Shown here piece after piece: positions 57,620-64,000 of a stretch of DNA of 64,000 nucleotides. Every line of letters begins with the position of its first letter. Position 1 is the stretch's first letter. The position numbers and the translations under genes were made by a program. Below the pieces are notes generated by a model that saw only the letters and a list, made by a program, of their open reading frames with translations, did not search any database and was not told the origin of the DNA. The DNA is taken from positions 76,669,491 through 76,733,490 of the forward strand of contig JALGPY010000003.1 of the NCBI GenBank assembly GCA_023055425.1, given 5' to 3'. This stretch comes from Linanthus parryae. Taxonomy: Eukaryota > Streptophyta > Magnoliopsida > Ericales > Polemoniaceae.

Positions 57620-58385
57620 GTCCATGTTAACCTCGTTTCGGGCAATCCTTCTTCCAGTGCACATTCTCCTTGCACCAAGAACATACATCTTTGGGTAACT
57701 TAGAACCCGAAAATTGCTTCTTCTTGTTCTTCTTACCCTTCTTGCTTCCACCGTTTGCCATCAAACCGGAAGCATTGTGCTCTGCACTTGTGCCTGCACC
57801 CCTTATGGCGCAACTCCCTAGCATGGAGCGCCGGTCTGACCTCCTCTAGGTATAAGTCATCCTTGTTCACAATGAATGAATGAGCAACGTTCTCGTGTGA
57901 TGGAGGTAACGAGATCAATAAAAGAGTGCGACGTCCTCGTCATCCACATTTTTGCCAATATTACACAAATATAAAAGAATGGTATTCAATTGATCAAGAT
58001 GGTCCTTGAGAGTCGTACCTTCGAGCATCCGCAAAGTGAAGAGCGTTTGCTTTAGCATCAACTTGCTAGTGATACTCTTCGTCATGTAGAGCCTCTCCAA
58101 TTTGAGCCAAAGTTTCGCCGCTTCCTTCTGATCTGCAATCTCGATGATCACGTCATTCGATGAGCACAACATAATAGTTGAATGTGCCTACTCCTCCAAC
58201 ACCTTGAACTCCAATGTACTAGCATCCATGCCTCCCTTGTCCGCGGTCAAAGGTGCCCACAATCCCTGCGATTTAAGTAATGCCCCCATCTTTATCTTCC
58301 ACGGACTGAAGCCGTTCCCTCCTGTGAACCTGTCGATCTTCAACATCGATCCGGACATCGTTCTTTGTGGAGTAATCTTGACCAA
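57620..58385 (-). pseudogene. Copia-G gag with zinc knuckle
   Basis: From 58385 the frame gives MLKIDRFTGGNGFSPWKIKMGALLKSQGLW, then (57915-58172) AAKLWLKLERLYMTKSITSKLMLKQ and LRMLEGTTLKDHLDQLN, the UBN2 Gag. The knuckle CSWCKENVHWKKDCPKRG is at 57627-57680 and has lost the usual Gly. Two frame breaks separate the parts. Confidence 0.88.
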
Positions 58386-58387
58386 AC

Positions 58388-58399
58388 TCGGATACCAGC
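58388..58399 (-). other. Primer-binding site of Copia-G
   Basis: CTGGTATCCGAG on the minus strand, close to the TGGTATCAGAG consensus, three bases inside the LTR end. Confidence 0.65.
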
Positions 58400-58400
58400 T

Positions 58401-58845
58401 TGTTATGGCAATTCACGCAATCACTCACCTCACGAACAATGAAAGAAAGATGCAAAACACAAGTTTAATGTGGTTCGTTAGCTCAGGTCAAGCTAACTAC
58501 ATCCACGGGGAAGAAAGAACTTTATTCAATGATTACGAACGATTCACAATGCCTACATATACAGCTGGAAAACGTTCTTTTGAGCTCCTTTGAGTATCCT
58601 CAAGCTTCTATACACCTTTTGCAACAAAACTAACTAATAAAACTTATCTTGTTGCGCCAGGACATAAGGAAAAAATCTTTTACATTTTCTCAACAGAGCT
58701 TTTATTCAGGATATCCTGCATCGGTTGTAGAACGGGTTGGTGATCTATTATCAAATATGAGGAGAATACTCACCCTTAAGCTAGCTTTTGAGGCTGAGAA
58801 TCCCGAGACCACCTAACAGTGGTTCCAGAATCCAATCTACCAACA
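58401..58845 (-). repeat. 5' LTR of Copia-G
   Basis: Element-orientation start TGTTGGTAGATTGG at 58845 and end GCCATAACA at 58401, about 445 bp. TATA-like TGTATATGTAGG lies at about 58550-58562. No second LTR is present. Confidence 0.7.
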
Positions 58846-59004
58846 CATCTCCGGTTGGTCCAAATTGAGATGGTCCATAATTATCCCACCGAGAGCGCAA
58901 TTTGTGAGCGAAGCCTCACTCTAATACAAAATCTTAATTGACTTATCGCCGGCATCAAGGTTTGCCATGTCACTGTGATGATTTTCTCTTCATTGTTTGA
59001 GTTT
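58846..59004. other. 3' flank of the DUF616 gene
   Basis: Short single-copy-looking sequence between Copia-G and the stop of the minus-strand gene, probably its 3' UTR. Confidence 0.5.
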
Positions 59005-60333
59005 CTATGTATGGTATCTTAATGGCTTTCGAATATTTATATGGTTTCGCTGAATGACAAAGTTTCGCCTTTCGCAGTCCATGAACATATCACCTGTCCA
59101 ATTCGTCTTCGACTTAATCTTGTCCCGTACAGTAGAAAAGCTGAGCTGGTCTCGGGGTGTGAATCGATCAACTTCATTAAACCAGAGACAGGTAAAGAGA
59201 TTGGAGATTGGAACATGCTCCCTAATAATCACACAACCTTCAGGAACGTCGCTAGTGAGCGGAAGTTTTGCTTCGGTGTATGGTGTTAATCCCTCCTTTA
59301 TGTAAAAATCGACCTGAAAATCTATTGAAGCATTGTCGTATTTCCCAGCTACTTTATTAGCCTCAGCTTCCTCAAACACGTCGAAACGTTTGTAATGCCT
59401 AGAGATAGCGAAACTTGCGTTTTTCCTCCACAAGAACCTTTCTAAGATTTGATACGGATCAACAACGAGCCTAAGCTTAGCGTCAACCCAGATAGAGTAG
59501 CGTGCATTGGGGAACAACCTATGCAGAAGAAGCTTCGGGACTTTCCCGTTCCGTCTTGGATCAGTGTATGGAAGGTTACGAACAAGTACTATTTTCCACA
59601 GTCCAATCCGCTTGGTGTTGCCTCGTAGCTCACCAGAGTTTTGCAAAAACAATTCGGTCTCTTCGTCGATAAACATAACGAAACAAATATTTTTCGTTGC
59701 AGCTTCACTAACATTCTTTGGCTGTTTTATCGAGTCGTAACTTCCAAAGACTGCCGACGCGACAACGATTCCATTACACTTCTCCATATCAATGCGGGCA
59801 GAATAATCGATATCGAATCCTGTCTTGTCCCCAGGCTTAGTTCCTTTCACAAATCCGCAGTGCAAACTCATTGATTCTTGAATATGATACGATTCATTCC
59901 TCTGCCTCAAAGAAGGATATCCGCCGAATACTGACCCTCCAAACTCAGTTCTAACCGAGGTTTCTTCCTGGATGTAATCCAACTGTTTGACTACTGGAGA
60001 GAACGATGGGGCACTTGGCATTAAAGCCATAGCATCTTTTACAGGAAGGTAACAGACAGGACATGGACGTGGTCCAGTCCTTTTCTTGTTGGCTGGTGGG
60101 GGAGGCAACTTGAAGTTTTTGCACCGATTCGCCGGTGGTAGAGTGTGGCTGGTAATAGAGTCCGGAAGAGGTTGTGGCGTATGGGGGAAGAGAGGTTCGA
60201 TAATGGCTTGCACTGGAAAATAATAACGATACAAGGTTAATAAATAAATAGCACAAAAGATCGCCACACAGATGATCTTGGTGAATTTGTAGAATACCGA
60301 AGGCCAAGAGCTACAGTTCTTGTTTTTCGCCAT
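59005..60333 (-). CDS. DUF616-family (TOD1/MUCI70-type) Golgi-like type II membrane protein
   Basis: An uninterrupted 442-codon frame. Residues about 17-39 (FTKIICVAIFCAIYLLTLYRYY) form one N-terminal membrane segment, typical of a type II Golgi protein. A Pro-rich stem follows. From about residue 120 the DUF616 domain is complete: EFGGSVFGGYPSL, SMSLHCGFVKG, GIVVASAVFGSYD, NICFVMFIDEET, GLWKIVLVRNLPYTDPRRNGKVPKLL, YSIWVDAKLRL, FAISRHYKRFDVFEEAEAN, DVPEGCVIIREH, LFTCLWFNEVDRFTPRDQLSFS and MFMDCERRNF. Plant members act in seed mucilage/pectin synthesis (MUCI70) or turgor control (TOD1). The exact substrate cannot be read from sequence. There is no intron, although related genes are, to my knowledge, usually split, so a retrocopy is possible. 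No frame damage is visible. Confidence 0.9.
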   Translation of the reverse strand: MAKNKNCSSWPSVFYKFTKIICVAIFCAIYLLTLYRYYFPVQAIIEPLFPHTPQPLPDSITSHTLPPANRCKNFKLPPPPANKKRTGPRPCPVCYLPVKDAMALMPSAPSFSPVVKQLDYIQEETSVRTEFGGSVFGGYPSLRQRNESYHIQESMSLHCGFVKGTKPGDKTGFDIDYSARIDMEKCNGIVVASAVFGSYDSIKQPKNVSEAATKNICFVMFIDEETELFLQNSGELRGNTKRIGLWKIVLVRNLPYTDPRRNGKVPKLLLHRLFPNARYSIWVDAKLRLVVDPYQILERFLWRKNASFAISRHYKRFDVFEEAEANKVAGKYDNASIDFQVDFYIKEGLTPYTEAKLPLTSDVPEGCVIIREHVPISNLFTCLWFNEVDRFTPRDQLSFSTVRDKIKSKTNWTGDMFMDCERRNFVIQRNHINIRKPLRYHT

Positions 60334-60371
60334 CTTAGAGTGCTTGCTGCAAGAAGCGACAGAAAGCGAAT

Positions 60372-60384
60372 ACTTAAATAGGGA
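60372..60384 (-). promoter_or_regulatory. TATA-like element upstream of the DUF616 gene
   Basis: On the minus strand CCCTATTTAAGTATT lies about 40-50 bases before the ATG at 60333. That spacing leaves a very short 5' UTR. Confidence 0.45.
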
Positions 60385-60464
60385 TGAAAAGTTTTAATCC
60401 TAATCGAATATGGGGCAGCACATAAAATAATCGTATTCCGAATAATACTTTGTAATTACTCCTA

Positions 60465-60512
60465 ATCAAAACGGGTCCTAATCCAAACGGGTCCTAATCC
60501 AAACGGGTCCAG
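60465..60512. repeat. Three tandem 16-bp repeats upstream of the DUF616 gene
   Basis: TAATCAAAACGGGTCC followed by two copies of TAATCCAAACGGGTCC, about 130-180 bases before the minus-strand ATG. The position would suit an upstream regulatory array, which is an inference. Confidence 0.8.
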
Positions 60513-60576
60513 GATAGGAATCTTCTCTTTCAATCTACTACTTCCTTAGTTCAACTTCCCTCTTCCACTTTTTGTT

Positions 60577-61176
60577 TTGAAGGATCCAGGTAGCTTTGTC
60601 ATTGAGGCTACATTGGGTGATTCCTACACTGGAAGAGCTCTCTGTGATCTGGGAGCGAGCGTGAATTTGATGCCGTTGTCGGTATTCAAAAATTTAGGTG
60701 TGGGGGAGCCCCCGAAAACCTGGATTACACTCCAATTTGCAGAGAAGTCATCCAAGAAAGCATGTGGGATGATAAAAGATGTGCTAGTGAGGGTCGGAAG
60801 TCTGATCATTCCGGCTGATTTTGTTATATTGGATATGCCAGTAGGTGATGTTCCGTTAATTCTGGGTAGGCCATTCTTGGCAACTGGTCGTACTCTCATT
60901 GACGTAGAGAATGGAGAACTGATTATGAGGGTACACGATGACATGGAGACTTTTCGGGTCTTCAAACCGTCACCCCAGTGTTCATGGGAGTATCAGCCAG
61001 GGGTGCCATTTGCTGTACAAGTGAAGCGCCAAATCCTAGAGTTGTCGCAAGGGGATCCACCTGACTACTGGGAAAGAAATAAGCCATCAGCAGTGCACGC
61101 ACATGAAGCAGTGCTTCAAATCCAACACAGGAAAGCTAAGCTGGAAGCGGCACAATGTGCCAGACCACCCTCGTGA
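60577..61176 (+). CDS. Athila-type aspartic protease segment
   Basis: A 199-codon open frame starting KDPGSFVIEATLGD, with catalytic CDLGASVNLMPLSVF (DLGAS in place of DSG, usual in Athila), LQFAEKSSKKACGMIKDVLVRVG, PADFVILDMP, and VPLILGRPFLATGRTLIDV, the second retropepsin strand ILGRPFL. The domain is complete and undamaged. Its N terminus is open upstream, so the displayed start is not a true initiation site. The last about 50 codons (QILELSQGDPPDYWERNK..., ending RPPS) are not reverse transcriptase, and the frame closes with TGA just before the CAACCCAAC motif, which marks a deletion of the rest of pol. Confidence 0.85.
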   Translation: MKDPGSFVIEATLGDSYTGRALCDLGASVNLMPLSVFKNLGVGEPPKTWITLQFAEKSSKKACGMIKDVLVRVGSLIIPADFVILDMPVGDVPLILGRPFLATGRTLIDVENGELIMRVHDDMETFRVFKPSPQCSWEYQPGVPFAVQVKRQILELSQGDPPDYWERNKPSAVHAHEAVLQIQHRKAKLEAAQCARPPS

Positions 61177-61619
61177 GGTGGCAGAGGTAACTGGGTCGGG
61201 CCGTCGACCGTAAATTACAGGCGCTTGTTGGGAGGCAACCCAACGTATTTTTATGCTTTAGTGTAGAGAGTGTGTTTTTAAATACTGTCGTGTGCGTTTT
61301 TAATACCGTTTTGTTATATGAGGGGTGAGAGAGTGAGGATCTTATATTTGAATTGAGTCGTGCAGGCATACAGGTTGGAGACGCGGTCCGGACTCCCCTT
61401 CTTGATGCGTGAAAAGAGGAAACGCAGAAAAACTGAGAAAGCGACATAATGATCACGAAATTTGAGGTCAGGAATTCTGAAGTTTACTCCAGAAAATTTG
61501 AAGTCACTATTGCAAAATCAGAACGTGCGCGAAACGAGCTTTCCGACGGTATGTAATATGCGTGCATTGGAGTACGGAGACGTAATCTAGAAGACAAACG
61601 AAGCAGAAAAAAAAATCTG
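61177..61619. other. Athila post-pol noncoding region
   Basis: Holds the family-typical GCGCTTGTTGGGAGGCAACCCAAC segment at 61230-61253. No ORF with a recognisable motif. Confidence 0.6.
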
Positions 61620-61745
61620 GAGTCAGGGGTGTTCGCACGAACACCCTCTGTGTTCGCACGAACACCAGCCCCCCAAAAACCCTCTGCTGGATATTAAGAA
61701 CAGGAAAAAGTGTTCTTGTGAACACTGTTCAGGGGCAAAATGGGG
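61620..61745. repeat. Cluster of GTTCGCACGAAC-type palindromes
   Basis: GGTGTTCGCACGAACACC occurs at about 61628-61645, GTGTTCGCACGAACACC at about 61651-61667, and a decayed form, GTGTTCTTGTGAACAC, at about 61712-61727. Each is an imperfect inverted repeat. A similar cluster is at 18135-18290. Confidence 0.8.
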
Positions 61746-63040
61746 CTTTCAACGTATTTTTGAGGGTAAAAGAGGTACTTCGGGGTCAATTTTGTTATGC
61801 ATCGGGCTTCCTCTTCACCTTCAAACTCAAAACATTCAGAACTCCTCCAACTCTCTGCAAGCCGATCGAAGCACATACTCAGGGATTCTCCGGTGATTAC
61901 CAGGCTCCTCGTCGCGTTTCAGGCCGCCTCTCACCTCCGGAGACTCACTTCACTCCGGCGACCCCGAAGCAGAAACCACCACCGAAACCCACGACCACTG
62001 CCTCTCTATCTCACCCTCTGCCCCAATGGCCGAATTGAATCCACCTCTGTGTAATCCAATACCCGAACCTTCCTCTAATCAAATCAATCAAACCCAGACA
62101 CCACAGCCATTCCCAATCGCCCTCTCTCTCGCACCGTCCGAGCAGAAACCCAGCCACCATCACCGAAATCAAACACTGCCGCCGAAACCTCTCTCTCTCT
62201 CCTCTGCGATGTCTATGCTGGGTTCTAGCCGAAGCTTGTCTCTAAATCGGTGATTGGAGGTCTGGGTTACTGATTTCGCCATGGCTTCAGGCGGGTTTAG
62301 CCACCGCTGGGTTTATTGGCCGGTGCTGATTCTTGCTGCTGGATTGGCTCTGCTTTGGTGCGGTTTCAGGTGGATTTTGATCGGGGATGGGTTTGTGGTG
62401 AGTTGCTGTGGTAGTAGCAGGTGGTTAATTGTTTGTTTAAATCCAAGGTGGTGAAGTCTGTAAGTCTGCAGGTGGCTTTGTGGTGTGAAGGTGATTCGGG
62501 TGTTGGTGGTTATGGCTGAATTAAGGCAGAGTGTTTTGGTGGTCTTGTGGCTGAGTTCGTGGTGTTGGTAGGTTGGAGGTTAGATGGAACAGAGGGTGTA
62601 ATGGTGGCTAAAATGGGTTGTTGTGATGGTTCGGTGGATTGGCTATGGTTTGCAAAGATAATTGAGTTGTAGCTCAATTGGGGAAGAGGTGCAAAAGGTA
62701 ATGGTAGCAGTGGTGATGTTGGTGGCTAATATGGTTGATTGTGAGTTTTTTGTCTGAAGGTGATCAATTGTGTAGGAGTGTATTGTTAAATTGGAGATGG
62801 TGATGTCTTGTGGTGAGTTTAATTGGAGATAACAAGTTGTATGTTGGGTGGATTATGGGTTTGTGATGGTTTGGTTGATTAATGGAGTAATCTGGACCAA
62901 TTTATTAAACTGGTGGTGTTGGCCGTAAAGTCTATGTGGTGCTACTGACAGAAAAACATGATTCATCATAAGCTCTAAGTTCAACCATATGATTAACAAT
63001 GAAAACTTTAGAAGCGGCATGATGGATTAAAGATTGGAGG
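61746..63040. other. CT-rich then G/T-rich noncoding tract of the Athila element
   Basis: Low-complexity frames rich in Pro, Ser and His (61797-62253) lack domains. From about 62254 the strand is strongly G/T-rich with many TGGTGG-like words, like 18420-19660. No gene is called. Confidence 0.6.
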
Positions 63041-63049
63041 AATTGGACG

Positions 63050-63240
63050 AAGCAATCAACCCCGGTGTGCTACTTGCGCACTCGACCGCAAGGGAACTCA
63101 CATAACGAGTTCGGGGATTCTTCGTTCTCTTTTCGTCAGCAGCAACAGGATCAATCGACCCCGGTGTGTTCCGCGCACTCGACCGCAAGGGAGCTTGCAT
63201 TGTTCCGCACAATGTGAGCTTGGGGATTGTTCTCGCTATC
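63050..63240. repeat. Two-copy repeat with internal hairpins
   Basis: ATCAACCCCGGTGTG..CGCACTCGACCGCAAGGGA is followed by a hairpin (GAACTCACATAACGAGTTC) and 'ggggatt'. The series recurs about 98 bp later, with a different but again pairing loop segment (GCATTGTTCCGCACAATGT). Confidence 0.75.
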
Positions 63241-64000
63241 TCAGTCAGCACCTAGCAGACTTCGTCCCCGACTTTGTGTCCGTTGTGAGTATTCCTTTCT
63301 CTCTCTTTACTTACCGTTTAGGCACATTGTACTTGCTCTAGGATTTTATTTTTAGAATTCTAGGGAATTACTTGAGTACTTGCTTAATTTCGGTACACAC
63401 AACTTGTCACGTGCACATAGCTTGAATTATCTCTAAATTTATTGTAGCTACCTTCTTGTGCCGTAGCTTTGACTCCGAGTAGAATCACCGCCCCTCGCAT
63501 TTGAATGCCGAGTCTTCTTGGTTAATCTCTAAATTCGTTGAGGACAACGAAGCGCTCAAGTGTGGGGGGAGTTTTAGTCTTGACTAGCCAGTCAGTCTTT
63601 GCATCGCCATGTCTGCATATAGTTTGTTCGTGTCATATTGTGTCTATTTATGTGGTCCGTGTCGTGATATTGTGATAGTATATCGTATTGTGATTTGTTA
63701 GTCGTGTATAAACTTGTTTGTGTTTGTGTTTAATATTGCACGTTTTCTTATTTGAGTCTACCTACCCTATAGACTGTTTTGTGTAGTTTCGTTCGTGTCG
63801 GCTTGCATGTAGTGTAGGAACTATATAAAAAAATTGAAAAATCCAAAAAAAGATTAAAAAGAGAAAATTTTGAGAAAAGGGCAATCAAAAGAGGCTAAAA
63901 TTTGATAAATCGCCAAGTGTGAGGATTTTAGGCGTAGAGCGTGATTTGCGACCGAGAGTGACGACATGAGTCCCCCCTAGTAGGTATGGAGAGACTTTCT
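63241..64000. other. Athila 3' noncoding region
   Basis: Contains the GAGGACAACGAAGCGCTCAAGTGTGGGGGG motif at about 63540-63569 and A-rich sequence near 63828-63860. No gene. The element continues beyond the window. Confidence 0.55.

Larger units (their letters stand above)
57276..58845 (-). mobile_element. Copia-G: 5' portion of another Copia
   Basis: Minus orientation: 5' LTR 58401-58845, primer site 58388-58399, gag and the first half of protease, ending abruptly at about 57276 against the Copia-D LTR. It is a different Copia family from B/C/D and from E, judged by gag. Confidence 0.82.
60545..64000 (+). mobile_element. Athila-type Gypsy, deleted for RT and integrase, running off the window
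   Basis: Begins inside gag-pol with the protease and continues with sequences that lie downstream of pol in Athila elements: CGCTTGTTGGGAGGCAACCCAAC (61231-61253), the GAGGACAACGAAGCGCTCAAGTGTGGGGGG motif (63540-63569) and an A-rich 'aaaattgaaaaatccaaaaaaag' stretch (63828-63860). Reverse transcriptase, RNase H and integrase are not found between 61177 and 61231. No LTR was identified in the window. Confidence 0.75.

Noticed and set aside
61797..62454. Pro/Ser-rich frames and a hydrophobic 66-codon frame
   Set aside because: Low-complexity sequence in an Athila noncoding tract, with no domain, no splice-linked continuation and no supporting promoter.
1..64000. CRISPR arrays, rRNA, tRNA genes, bacterial operons
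   Set aside because: None seen. tRNA-like words such as TGGTATCAGAGCC are primer-binding sites next to LTRs, and the tandem arrays lack spacer-repeat structure.

Overview
The window is nuclear DNA of a flowering plant, probably a eudicot. The two host genes are plant families with plant-type GT-AG introns or TATA boxes, and almost everything else is nested LTR retrotransposon sequence of lineages typical of large plant genomes (Copia including a SIRE/Maximus-like element, Gypsy of Tat and Athila type), with a LINE fragment and hAT- and CACTA-type DNA transposon remains. Nothing bacterial, organellar or CRISPR-like was seen.

Layout. 1-2.8 kb: fragments of an LTR, a second repeat family and a LINE ORF1. 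2.93-4.15 kb (+): an intact four-exon PLAC8/cadmium-resistance (PCR / cell-number-regulator) gene. 4.3-22.3 kb (+): an old, broken Copia (Copia-A). It is split at 5129 by a hAT-like element that itself holds a very young Copia-B (-, 5650-14146), and split again at 17.18-22.09 kb by an Athila-like noncoding segment, possible captured gene fragments, a CACTA-type end and an LTR piece. 22293-38854 (+): internally deleted Copia-C, whose 3' LTR holds a 12.7-kb Tat-type Gypsy (Gypsy-T, 25710-38428). 38.87-57.28 kb (+): degenerate Copia-D, holding an 11.2-kb SIRE-like Copia-E (-, 40191-51414), which in turn holds a solo LTR (45909-47337). 57.28-58.85 kb (-): truncated Copia-G. 59005-60333 (-): an intact single-exon gene of the DUF616 (TOD1/MUCI70) family. 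60.55-64.0 kb (+): an Athila-type Gypsy that retains its protease but has no reverse transcriptase or integrase in the expected place.

Target-site duplications can be read for most insertions: GTCTGAAT for the hAT-like element, TTATT for Copia-B, GAGGG for Copia-C, ACTAT for Gypsy-T, CGGCT/TGGCT for Copia-E and CTTGA for the solo LTR. These give a relative order of events. Copia-B has almost identical LTRs but two single-base deletions in pol. Gypsy-T LTRs differ at about 35 sites.

The most interesting item is on the minus strand inside Gypsy-T, between the end of pol and the 3' LTR. It is a six-exon, spliced-looking antisense gene (34559-37061) whose last four introns are all 73-82 bp, GT-AG and phase 1. 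A tandem array of hairpin-forming monomers lies between it and the convergent pol gene. A second oddity is a 14-16-bp palindrome (TCTCAAGGCCTTGAGA and variants) scattered some twenty times through both LTRs, the 3' region and even the coding sequence of Copia-E.
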